From M55B112 sp040880545 (lineage in GTDB: Bacteria; Bacteroidota; Bacteroidia; Bacteroidales; GCA-2748055): a stretch of DNA of 5,823 nucleotides. Where the stretch lies: positions 1 through 5,823 of the forward strand of contig JBBDIE010000055.1 of assembly GCA_040880545.1 (NCBI GenBank). Direction: 5' to 3'. The position numbers and the translations under genes are program-made. Position 1 is the stretch's first letter. The number at the start of each line of letters is the position of its first letter. The notes beneath the pieces were generated by a model that saw nothing but the letters and a program-made list of their open reading frames with translations, was not told where the DNA came from and ran no database searches. This document shows positions 1-5,823 of this stretch, piece after piece.

Positions 1-29
1 TTTTAGCACGTCTGAAAATCAAACTCTAA

Positions 30-47
30 TCCCGACAAATGTCGGGA
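30..47. repeat. Short perfect inverted repeat (hairpin)
   Basis: TCCCGACA at 30-37 is the exact reverse complement of TGTCGGGA at 40-47, leaving a two-base AA centre; in RNA the innermost A-T pair would open to give a four-base loop. There is no T tract on either side, so it is not a classical intrinsic terminator. The position beside a CCACAGAGG-type element suggests a dispersed intergenic repeat, as is common in Bacteroidota genomes, though copy number cannot be seen from one window. Confidence 0.6.
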
Positions 48-59
48 CTCTGCTTTAAA

Positions 60-100
60 CTCTGTGCAAGCTTGCTCTCGGTCCTCTGTGGTTAAAAAAA
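60..100 (-). repeat. Degenerate CCACAGAGG / CACAGAG-type intergenic repeat
   Basis: Read on the minus strand, this stretch starts with a run of seven T, then AACCACAGAGG, a spacer, GAGAG, the palindrome GCAAGCTTGC and CACAGAG. Imperfectly repeated CACAGAG units after a T-rich start resemble a short intergenic repeat that I recall from many environmental bacterial genomes (AACCACAGAGG-ACACAGAGG style). Here the second unit is degenerate and interrupted by the palindrome at 66-75. The assignment is by memory of the motif; dispersed copies cannot be demonstrated from this window. Confidence 0.4.
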
Positions 101-172
101 GGCTCAATCGATGAACTCCTGTACTCATTTAATCAGCACCGCATCCTCCGTAATTTCTGAGAACCAAAAAAC

Positions 173-202
173 AAAAGCCGGTCCATCGCTGAACCGGCTT
201 TT
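173..202 (-). terminator. Rho-independent terminator of hppA
   Basis: AAAAGCCGGT at 173-182 is the exact reverse complement of ACCGGCTTTT at 193-202, giving a ten-base-pair stem with a ten-base loop. On the minus strand the stem runs into TTTTGTTTTTT (plus positions 166-176), the U-rich tail expected of an intrinsic terminator. It begins 21 bases after the hppA stop codon, so it fits as the 3' end of that transcript and suggests hppA is transcribed alone or is the last gene of its unit. Confidence 0.92.
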
Positions 203-223
203 CATATAAAAATGCTGTTATCT

Positions 224-2530
224 CTAGAAAATGCTGAATGCCACGGTCAATCCTGCCATAACAACAGATACCATGGTCATCAGTTTGATCAGAATATTCA
301 GTGATGGTCCGGAAGTATCCTTGAAAGGATCACCAACGGTGTCTCCCACAACGGCAGCCTTGTGTGATTCACTTCCTTTTCCGCCATAATTTCCTTTTTC
401 GATGTACTTTTTGGCATTATCCCAGGCTCCACCGGCATTATTCATAAACACGGCCAGTGTAAATCCGCTGGTAAGGCCACCCACGAGTAATCCGACTACA
501 CCGGCTACCCCAAGCAAAACACCGATGGCAATGGGAACAATAATAGCGATCATCGAAGGCAGAATCATCTCCCGTTGTGCTCCCTTGGTGGAGATTGCCA
601 CACACTTGGCATATTCAGGCACCTGTTCGCCTTTCATAATCCCGGGCATCTCTCTGAACTGTCGCCGCACTTCATCCACCATGGCTCCGGCTGCCCGGCC
701 AACAGCTTTCATGGTAAGCGCACTGAAGAGGAATGCCATCATGGCACCGATAAAGATTCCGCCAAGCAGCATCGGATTGAATAGTGACAGATCGTATGCC
801 GTAACAAAATCCTTGATATTGGCGGTTTCAAGTTGAATGGCAACCTGCCCTGCATCAACTGCGGGGATAATATCCCCTCTGAAAAATACCGAATCCCCTA
901 CGGTGAATACGCCATCGGTTGCCTGATCGGCCAACTTGCCCAGCCAGAGTCTGACCTCTTCCATATATGCTGCAAGCAGTGCCATGGCAGTCAGTGCAGC
1001 TGAACCTATGGCAAAACCTTTACCCGTAGCTGCTGTGGTGTTACCAAGCATATCAAGGGCGTCGGTTCGTTCACGTACTTCCGGAGGAAGTTCCGCCATT
1101 TCCGCATTTCCTCCGGCATTGTCAGCAATCGGTCCGAAAGCATCGGTGGCCAGGGTTATTCCAAGAGTAGAAAGCATACCAACAGCAGCAAATCCGATTC
1201 CGTAAACCCCCTGGGCGAAATTGTTGAATCCTCCTGCAAAGCCGTAAGCGGCAATAATACCCAATACAATTGTTACTACCGGGAGCCAGGTGGATACCAT
1301 TCCCACGGCTAGGCCGTCGATAATTGTGGTGGCCGTACCTCCCTGGGTCTGTTTTGCTATTCCCTGTGTGGGCTTGTATTCATCGGAAGTAAAGTACTCG
1401 GTCCCCTGTCCGATCACCACCCCGGCGACCAGTCCGGCAACCACTGCACCAAATATGCCCCAGGTGATCCATCCCGCAGCTGCCATAAAACCGATGGCAA
1501 TCAGGATCATGACCGAACTGCCTCCTGTTCCCAGGAGCAACGCGTTCAGCAAATTCTTTTGCGTGGCAGATTCTTTGGTTCTGACAATAAAAATTCCCAC
1601 GATGGAGAGAATGATACCTACGGCAGCAACCATCATCGGTGCCAGCACCACGGTATTTTGTGCCATTCCGTCATAATTTCCTATCAGTGGAAGCGCAGCT
1701 CCCAGTGCAGCAGTTGCGAGGATCGAACCGGCATACGACTCATAGAGGTCGGCACCCATTCCTGCAACATCACCCACATTGTCGCCCACATTGTCGGCAA
1801 TGGTGGCCGGGTTGCGCGGATCGTCTTCCGGAATTCCGGCTTCGACTTTCCCAACCAGGTCGGCCCCAACATCAGCGGCTTTCGTGTAAATTCCACCACC
1901 TACACGCGCAAACAACGCCTGGGTAGAGGCACCCATTCCGAAGGTAAGCATGGTGGCCGTGATCTCAACAAGTTTCTGATGTTCTGAAGTACCTGCATGA
2001 ACGAATGTCAGCCCGAGGAACCGGGTACCGTTTTCCATATTCTCAGGAGTAAAAATCACCTTGTCCAGCAAATAAAACCAGCCCGCAATATCCAGCAGTG
2101 CAAAACCAACTACAACGAGCCCCATTACGGCACCGCTCCTGAAGGCAACCTTCAATCCTTTATTCAACGATTCTGAAGCGCCCTGTGCAGTCCGCGCTGA
2201 AGCAAATGTGGCCGTCTTCATCCCCAGAAACCCACACAAGCCGGAAAAGAAACCCCCGGTTAGAAATGCAATGGGTACAAACGGGTTTTGAACACCCAGG
2301 TAGGCAAGGACTCCCAACAAAATAAGCATTACCAAAAACACCAGGGCCACTACCCTGTACTGTCTTCTCAGGTATGCCATCGCGCCTTCTCTTACATACT
2401 GTGCAATTTCCTTCATACGGGGTGTGCCCTCTGAATTCTTCATCATATTCCTGAAGAAATAATAGGCAAACACCAAAGCCACAACAGAGGCTAATGGTAC
2501 AATCCAGAACAATTCATAGATATCATTCAT
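224..2530 (-). CDS. hppA: K+-dependent membrane-bound ion-pumping pyrophosphatase (Na+ and/or H+)
   Basis: This integral cytoplasmic-membrane enzyme hydrolyses PPi to phosphate and uses the energy to export Na+ and/or H+. The 768-residue protein has many hydrophobic segments and the family's substrate motifs: an acidic block at about 212-266 (IYTKAADVGADLVGK, then DNVGDNVGDVAGMGADLYESY), a second at 462-480 (TDAFGPIADNAGGNAEM) and a third at 697-741 (NNAGGAWDNAKK and GDTVGDPFKDTSGPS). Within GNTTAATGKG (496-505), A500 and G503 are the K+-dependent signature; K+-independent enzymes carry Lys and Thr there. The glutamate in LYESY (E264) is at the gate position used by Na+ pumps and by K+-dependent H+ pumps, so the exported ion is not settled. 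The protein is slightly longer than many relatives, partly from an extramembrane loop near 535-575. The ATG at 2530 gives a full N-terminal first helix. There is no Shine-Dalgarno, only an A/T-rich leader. It is divergent from the sulfotransferase gene. Confidence 0.98.
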   Translation of the reverse strand: MNDIYELFWIVPLASVVALVFAYYFFRNMMKNSEGTPRMKEIAQYVREGAMAYLRRQYRVVALVFLVMLILLGVLAYLGVQNPFVPIAFLTGGFFSGLCGFLGMKTATFASARTAQGASESLNKGLKVAFRSGAVMGLVVVGFALLDIAGWFYLLDKVIFTPENMENGTRFLGLTFVHAGTSEHQKLVEITATMLTFGMGASTQALFARVGGGIYTKAADVGADLVGKVEAGIPEDDPRNPATIADNVGDNVGDVAGMGADLYESYAGSILATAALGAALPLIGNYDGMAQNTVVLAPMMVAAVGIILSIVGIFIVRTKESATQKNLLNALLLGTGGSSVMILIAIGFMAAAGWITWGIFGAVVAGLVAGVVIGQGTEYFTSDEYKPTQGIAKQTQGGTATTIIDGLAVGMVSTWLPVVTIVLGIIAAYGFAGGFNNFAQGVYGIGFAAVGMLSTLGITLATDAFGPIADNAGGNAEMAELPPEVRERTDALDMLGNTTAATGKGFAIGSAALTAMALLAAYMEEVRLWLGKLADQATDGVFTVGDSVFFRGDIIPAVDAGQVAIQLETANIKDFVTAYDLSLFNPMLLGGIFIGAMMAFLFSALTMKAVGRAAGAMVDEVRRQFREMPGIMKGEQVPEYAKCVAISTKGAQREMILPSMIAIIVPIAIGVLLGVAGVVGLLVGGLTSGFTLAVFMNNAGGAWDNAKKYIEKGNYGGKGSESHKAAVVGDTVGDPFKDTSGPSLNILIKLMTMVSVVMAGLTVAFSIF

Positions 2531-2629
2531 AATTTTATAGATTTAGTTATTCAAACCAATATACATAGACTGAAATATTACTGCAGCAATCTGCAGCATG
2601 GCCAATGCAATGAAATTTTTTCGAAGGTG

Positions 2630-2661
2630 CAAAGTTAGGGAATTTGTCTTTAGAATCTAAA
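2630..2661 (-). promoter_or_regulatory. Candidate Bacteroidota-type promoter of hppA
   Basis: On the minus strand TAACTTTG (plus 2637-2630) matches the Bacteroidota -7 consensus TAnnTTTG exactly. Twenty bases upstream lies TTTA (plus 2661-2658), a three-of-four match to the -33 element TTTG at the usual spacing. Transcription would begin near 2624, giving a leader of about 90 bases before the hppA ATG. The consensus is established knowledge; its use here is inferred. Confidence 0.6.
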
Positions 2662-2728
2662 TAAATTGCGGAAGCAGATATATTGTATATGTTGTTGATA
2701 TTCATTGATTTCAAGTGCTTTTTCAGCT

Positions 2729-2757
2729 GCTAATCGGTTAGCGATTTATGGTTAGCG
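2729..2757. repeat. Cluster of three TTAGC elements
   Basis: GGTTAGCG occurs at 2736-2743 and again at 2750-2757, a start-to-start distance of 14 bases. A third, inverted copy, GCTAA at 2729-2733, forms an inverted repeat with TTAGC at 2738-2742 around TCGG. The cluster lies between the hppA promoter candidate and the sulfotransferase gene. It could be an operator-like site or a low-complexity repeat of the TTAGC type often seen between Bacteroidota genes. Confidence 0.5.
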
Positions 2758-2785
2758 GTTCCTGTTTATCATCATTCAAATCATA

Positions 2786-2830
2786 TCAATTGCTTAACGA
2801 AGATACAGCGAAATCTTTTCAATTGCTAAC
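2786..2830 (+). repeat. Direct repeat TCAATTGCT(T)AAC upstream of the sulfotransferase
   Basis: TCAATTGCTTAAC at 2786-2798 recurs as TCAATTGCTAAC at 2819-2830, differing by a single T, with starts 33 bases apart. The second copy merges into TAACTTTA (2827-2834), a seven-of-eight match to the -7 consensus TAnnTTTG, only four bases before the ATG. If that -7 is real the transcript would be nearly leaderless. No good -33 element is seen at the right distance. Confidence 0.45.
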
Positions 2831-2838
2831 TTTACGGG

Positions 2839-3615
2839 ATGATCATTTTTCCTCATATTCCGAAAACTGCGGGAACGACCCTGAAATTTATCCTGAGAAA
2901 CAATTTTGGCAGAAAGCATATAGATGCGATAAAAACCCTTCGAAGCCCCTATACACGCAACGACCTGGAGTTCGCACAAAAAATTTTCAGAAACCCGGTG
3001 GCTATCACCGGACACAACCTGGTCGATCCGGTAAATAACCTGGCAGATGAAGGTGACAAACTGATCACCATACTGCGGAACCCGGTAATCCGTTGTGTCT
3101 CACATTACCAGGATGATATGGTGAGAGGAAATATCAAACTCTCATTCGCAGAATGGATCGGGAAAGAGGAGAACCAAAACCTCTCCGTAAAGATCATTGC
3201 GGGAAGTGATGACCTTGAAAAAGCAAAATTGGTGCTCAGACAAAAATTTCTATTTGTGGGTATTACTGAAAACTTCAGCGATTCATTAAAATTGCTGAAA
3301 CTTTGCCTGGATATACCCCTGAACCTGTTGCATAGAAAACTAATTGTTGCCCGGGACAATACAATTAAGGAAAAATTGCTGAAAGACCCTGCGTCTGTCC
3401 GGTTGCTGGAACAGCACAATGAACTCGACCAACAGTTGTATGATTATGTATTGCAGGAAATTTTCCTTCCCTCCGTTAAAGCACATACCAGAAGCCTGCA
3501 ACAGATTACCGTTCCACCCCCCACTTCCGTTAGAAGGAACGAAACCAATCTTCGCAAAAGCGTTCGTTTCAACAAATTTGTATACAGGCAACTGATTAAA
3601 ATAACCGGAAAATAA
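2839..3615 (+). CDS. Sulfotransferase family 2 domain protein (PAPS-dependent)
   Basis: This is a likely cytoplasmic sulfotransferase that moves a sulfuryl group from PAPS to an unknown acceptor, probably a carbohydrate or surface glycan precursor. The 258-residue protein opens with HIPKTAGTT (6-14), the 5'-phosphosulfate-binding loop of the Golgi-type (family 2 / Stf0-like) sulfotransferases. ITILRNPVIRCVSHY (76-90) is the 3'-phosphate-binding motif (LRxPVxRxxSxY). The FVGITENFSDSL segment (139-150) and the late NELDQQLYDYV (194-204) also match bacterial family members. There is no signal peptide or membrane helix. The C-terminal 30 residues are basic (several Arg/Lys from 232 to 258) and lie outside the recognised domain. 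The ATG at 2839 puts the P-loop at the usual distance from the N-terminus. No PAPS synthesis or glycan genes are in the window, so the acceptor cannot be inferred. A 103-base gap separates it from ricT. Confidence 0.85.
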   Translation: MIIFPHIPKTAGTTLKFILRNNFGRKHIDAIKTLRSPYTRNDLEFAQKIFRNPVAITGHNLVDPVNNLADEGDKLITILRNPVIRCVSHYQDDMVRGNIKLSFAEWIGKEENQNLSVKIIAGSDDLEKAKLVLRQKFLFVGITENFSDSLKLLKLCLDIPLNLLHRKLIVARDNTIKEKLLKDPASVRLLEQHNELDQQLYDYVLQEIFLPSVKAHTRSLQQITVPPPTSVRRNETNLRKSVRFNKFVYRQLIKITGK

Positions 3616-3653
3616 CAGAAGAAAGTGGCCGGATGGAATAAAACCTCCCCGTA

Positions 3654-3686
3654 TTTTGCATATTTCAATGCTTTTCCTCATTTTTG
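3654..3686 (+). promoter_or_regulatory. Candidate promoter of the ricT-trhO unit
   Basis: TTTTG at 3654-3658 fits the Bacteroidota -33 element, and CATTTTTG at 3679-3686 matches seven of eight positions of the -7 consensus TAnnTTTG, with a 20-base spacer. Transcription would start near 3692, leaving a leader of about 27 A/T-rich bases before the ATG at 3719. If correct, this excludes the two upstream in-frame starts of ricT (TTG 3656 and ATG 3668), which would lie inside the promoter. Confidence 0.5.
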
Positions 3687-3718
3687 TATTATCTTTATTT
3701 AATCTAAATACATATAAT

Positions 3719-4744
3719 ATGTCATGTTGCAGCGGAGGATGTAGTTGTGGGAAGAGCGATCAGACACCTGTACAGGAACAGGTTTACCTTGCCCAACTCA
3801 AAACAAATGATGGAATGTTGTCTACCCATGACTGGATGATCGGGCTGAACAACCTGAAGGTGGATGAGGAGATCATCGAAGTAAGGTTCAAGAATAACCG
3901 CAAGGAATTTTTCAGGAATGGGAGATTACTTCGCCTTGAAAAGGATGACCGTATTGTTGTGGACATTGAAGGCGGACATGATGTTGGAATCGTCTCACTC
4001 ACAGGGGACCTGGCCGGAAAGCAATTCGCAAATAAATCCAGGAACCAGGATAAAAATACATTGAAACAGGTCTACAGGATTGCCAATGAGGCGGATGTGG
4101 AAAAGTGGCTCGAGGCGAGAAAAAAGGACCGGCCGGCCCTGGTCAAATGCCGCGAACTAGCCAGTTCCCTGGGACTTGAAATGAGTATCGGGGATGTGGA
4201 ATTCAGAGGAGATGTAAAGAAGCTTACCGTATACTATACTGCCGATGGAAGGGTTGATTTCAGGGAGTTACTGAAGTTCTACATGAATGAATTCAAAATG
4301 AAGATCGAAATGCGCCAGATCGGTGCCAGGCAGAATGCTGCCCGAACCGGGGGTATCGGATCGTGCGGACGGGAACTCTGTTGTTCAACCTGGAAAACCG
4401 AAATGAACTCGGTAAAAACCGATGCCGCCCGTACACAGGATCTTTCGCTGAATGCTTCCCGGCTCGCGGGACAGTGCGGTAAACTGAAATGCTGCCTCAA
4501 CTACGAGCTGGAGACCTACCTGGAGGCGTGGGAATCGTTCCCGGCGGAACTCATCAACCTGGAAACCGATCGCGGAATTCTCAGACCTCTGAACGCGGAC
4601 GTACTGAAGGGTGAAGTTCAATACTCCTTCGAAGAACCAAAGCTAACCACCCGGTATGTGCTCTCCATAGACCAGGTAAAAGAGTATATCATGCTCAATA
4701 AAAAAGGAAAACTGGTTGAAACCGGTCAGATACAAGTGAGCTGA
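3719..4744 (+). CDS. ricT: RicT/PSP1 C-terminal domain iron-sulfur protein
   Basis: This is a member of the PSP1/YaaT (RicT) family. In Bacillus subtilis RicT works with RicA and RicF as an Fe-S-containing complex that affects RNA processing, development and MiaB-dependent tRNA methylthiolation; its role in Bacteroidota is not established. The 341-residue protein has a Cys-rich N-terminus (C3, C4, C8, C10), an HDW motif at 37-39, FKNNRKEFFRN (57-67), GHDVGIVSLTG (86-96), the PSP1 core IGDVEFRGDVKKLTVYYTA (157-175), VDFRELL (179-185) and MRQIGARQ (198-205). Two CX4CC clusters, C216/C221/C222 and C253/C258/C259, are the expected cluster ligands. The start at 3719 is preferred because relatives begin with a short Cys-rich segment; starts at 3656 (TTG) or 3668 (ATG) would add a hydrophobic leader that looks like translated intergenic DNA. 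The stop is one base from trhO, so the two are probably co-transcribed. Confidence 0.92.
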   Translation: MSCCSGGCSCGKSDQTPVQEQVYLAQLKTNDGMLSTHDWMIGLNNLKVDEEIIEVRFKNNRKEFFRNGRLLRLEKDDRIVVDIEGGHDVGIVSLTGDLAGKQFANKSRNQDKNTLKQVYRIANEADVEKWLEARKKDRPALVKCRELASSLGLEMSIGDVEFRGDVKKLTVYYTADGRVDFRELLKFYMNEFKMKIEMRQIGARQNAARTGGIGSCGRELCCSTWKTEMNSVKTDAARTQDLSLNASRLAGQCGKLKCCLNYELETYLEAWESFPAELINLETDRGILRPLNADVLKGEVQYSFEEPKLTTRYVLSIDQVKEYIMLNKKGKLVETGQIQVS

Positions 4745-4745
4745 C

Positions 4746-5801
4746 ATGGAGCCGTTGCATAATATTTACAGCAAAACAGAGCTGTTAAAAATTATTGAAA
4801 ATGAACCGTTTAACAGGCGGACACTATCCTTTTACCGTTATACCCACATTCACGATCCAGCTACATTTCGTGATGAACTTTACGGGCACTGGTCTGCCCT
4901 GAAATGTTTGGGGAGAATCTATATTGCCCACGAAGGTATCAATGCCCAGATGTCTGTTCCGGAACCGAATATCGGCAAAGTCCTCCACCAACTGGAACAA
5001 TTTCCGGGAATGAACAATATGCCGGTAAAATGGGCCATTGAAGATGATTCCCGGTCGTTCCTGAAACTGATCGTCAGGGTACGCGCAAAGATCGTTGCCG
5101 ACGGACTGCAGGATGATGCTTATGATGTTACCGATGTTGGTAAACACCTCACACCAGGCGAATTTCATGAACTCTCAGCAAGTAAAGATACCCTTGTGGT
5201 GGATATGCGGAACAGCTATGAATATGAAATTGGCCATTTCAAGGGAGCCATAAACCTGGAATCCGACACCTTCCGGGAGGCGATGCAGCATGCACTGGCG
5301 AAACTGGAGGGCCAGCAGGACAAAAAGATCCTGCTCTATTGTACCGGAGGTATCCGATGTGAAAAGGCAAGCTCCTGGTTGCGCCATCACGGTTATAACG
5401 ATGTGAACCAACTGCATGGGGGGATCATTGAATATGCACGCTATGCCAGGGAAACCAGGATCCCTTCAAATTTTACCGGGAAGAATTTTGTATTTGATAA
5501 CCGCCTGGGTGAGTCCATTGACGGACTGGTAATCAGCTCCTGCCATCAGTGCGGAAAGCCCTGCGATTCATTCACTAACTGCGCCAACGATCATTGCCAT
5601 GTCCTGTTTCTTCAATGCGATGAATGTGCTGCTGCCCACGAAGGTTGCTGCTCTCCGCATTGTCAAAATATTTTACACATGGATAAAGAAGAAAAAGCTA
5701 ATCTGAGCCAGGATGTCCTCTCAAACATCATGAGAGACGGGACATTCAATAATTCCGCAATCCGCCGGCGTAAATTCGAAACTAACTCCTGTACAATTTA
5801 G
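4746..5801 (+). CDS. trhO: tRNA uridine-34 hydroxylase TrhO (rhodanese family, YceA-like)
   Basis: TrhO is a cytoplasmic enzyme that hydroxylates uridine 34 of tRNA in an oxygen-dependent reaction, giving 5-hydroxyuridine, the precursor of cmo5U/mo5U wobble bases. The 351-residue length matches the E. coli enzyme (350). The N-terminal acylphosphatase-like domain carries GRIYIAHEGINAQMS (56-70). The rhodanese domain follows, with VVDMRNSYEYEIGHFKGAIN (151-170) and the active-site loop YCTGGIRCEKASSWL (198-212), in which C199 is the presumed catalytic cysteine. The C-terminus (266-306) is a Cys-rich, probably metal-binding, segment with CHQCGKPC, CANDHC, CDEC and CCSPHC pairs, as in other family members. 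The ATG at 4746 lies one base after the ricT stop, so translation is probably coupled within one transcript. A short, non-conserved polar tail follows residue 310. The stop is TAG at 5799-5801, and no terminator is visible in the last 22 bases. Confidence 0.95.
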   Translation: MEPLHNIYSKTELLKIIENEPFNRRTLSFYRYTHIHDPATFRDELYGHWSALKCLGRIYIAHEGINAQMSVPEPNIGKVLHQLEQFPGMNNMPVKWAIEDDSRSFLKLIVRVRAKIVADGLQDDAYDVTDVGKHLTPGEFHELSASKDTLVVDMRNSYEYEIGHFKGAINLESDTFREAMQHALAKLEGQQDKKILLYCTGGIRCEKASSWLRHHGYNDVNQLHGGIIEYARYARETRIPSNFTGKNFVFDNRLGESIDGLVISSCHQCGKPCDSFTNCANDHCHVLFLQCDECAAAHEGCCSPHCQNILHMDKEEKANLSQDVLSNIMRDGTFNNSAIRRRKFETNSCTI

Positions 5802-5823
5802 TGGTGTCAATACACTGGAGTGG

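Larger units (their letters stand above)
1..172. other. Non-coding region downstream of hppA, no gene recognised
   Basis: I see no supportable gene here. A short plus-strand reading frame enters from the left edge and stops at TAA 27-29; it could be the last eight codons of an upstream gene, but that is too little to call. The stretch contains a perfect short hairpin (30-47), a ten-base palindrome GCAAGCTTGC (66-75) and a CCTCTGTGGTT element followed by an A tract (83-100). These look like intergenic repeat material and not coding sequence. Transcription of hppA probably ends just to the right of this stretch, at the 173-202 terminator. Confidence 0.5.
2531..2838. other. Divergent intergenic region between hppA and the sulfotransferase gene
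   Basis: This 308-base A/T-rich region has no credible gene. Going left to right it holds the hppA 5' leader (about 2531-2624) with two small potential hairpins (CTGCAG-CAAT-CTGCAG at 2581-2596 and GCAT-GGCCA-ATGC at 2596-2608), the hppA promoter candidate (2630-2661), a TTAGC repeat cluster (2729-2757) and a TCAATTGCT repeat pair (2786-2830) next to the sulfotransferase start. A reading frame beginning at 2748 runs into the sulfotransferase gene in another frame and has no family features. Confidence 0.8.

Noticed and set aside
125..205. A 26-codon minus-strand reading frame with ATG at 205-203 and stop at 127-125
   Set aside because: It begins within the hppA 3' region and runs through both arms of the terminator hairpin, has no ribosome-binding signal and no recognisable homology; the hairpin explains the sequence better.
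402..1987. Several plus-strand frames of 69 to 142 codons opposite hppA
   Set aside because: They are antisense shadows of a strongly conserved coding sequence, rich in Ser/Pro/Thr/Ala as expected from a reverse frame, and show no family motif.
2748..3038. Plus-strand 96-codon frame overlapping the start of the sulfotransferase gene
   Set aside because: Its second part is a different frame of the well-supported sulfotransferase gene, and its first part covers the repeat and promoter region.
3601..3650. CCGG...CCGG inverted match after the sulfotransferase stop as a terminator
   Set aside because: Only four base pairs separated by a long loop with no T tract, too weak to be called.
5801..5823. 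GTGT-CAAT-ACAC small inverted repeat after trhO
   Set aside because: A four-base stem cut off near the window edge; no T tract can be seen, so no terminator can be supported.
1..5823. Possible defence island, CRISPR array, retron or phage element
   Set aside because: No spaced repeat array, nuclease, reverse transcriptase, integrase or transposase is visible in either strand; all long reading frames are housekeeping or metabolic families.

Overview
The window looks like a chromosomal segment of a Bacteroidota bacterium, probably an environmental member of the Bacteroidales/Marinilabiliales-like groups. The reasons are the PSP1/RicT protein with a Bacteroidota-style N-terminus (Cys-rich start, then a T/HDW motif), the TrhO protein with a Bacteroidota-like sequence, promoter candidates of the TAnnTTTG (-7) / TTTG (-33) type, the absence of clear Shine-Dalgarno sequences, and AT-rich intergenic DNA. 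The phylum call rests on recalled family sequences and not on a search.

Layout. Positions 1-172 are non-coding or the tail of something outside the window, with a perfect short hairpin and a degenerate copy of a CCACAGAGG-type intergenic repeat. Positions 173-202 form a strong intrinsic terminator for the leftward gene hppA (224-2530, minus), a membrane-bound K+-dependent ion-pumping pyrophosphatase. A 308-base divergent intergenic region (2531-2838) carries a good hppA promoter candidate, a cluster of TTAGC repeats and a second repeat pair. Rightward from there are a family-2-type sulfotransferase (2839-3615), a 103-base gap with a promoter candidate, then a tight two-gene unit: the RicT/PSP1 iron-sulfur protein (best start 3719, to 4744) and, one base later, the tRNA uridine-34 hydroxylase TrhO (4746-5801). 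The last 22 bases hold nothing recognisable.

Function. HppA couples PPi hydrolysis to Na+ and/or H+ export. PPi is released by many biosynthetic reactions, including PAPS production, on which the sulfotransferase depends, but I see no sign that the two genes are co-regulated. RicT and TrhO plausibly share a theme of tRNA anticodon-loop modification and cysteine/Fe-S chemistry. No CRISPR array, tRNA, rRNA, transposase or phage gene is visible. I did not find a convincing new multi-gene system. The observations most worth following are the ricT-trhO pairing, the ion selectivity of HppA, the solitary sulfotransferase and the repeated elements in the two intergenic regions.
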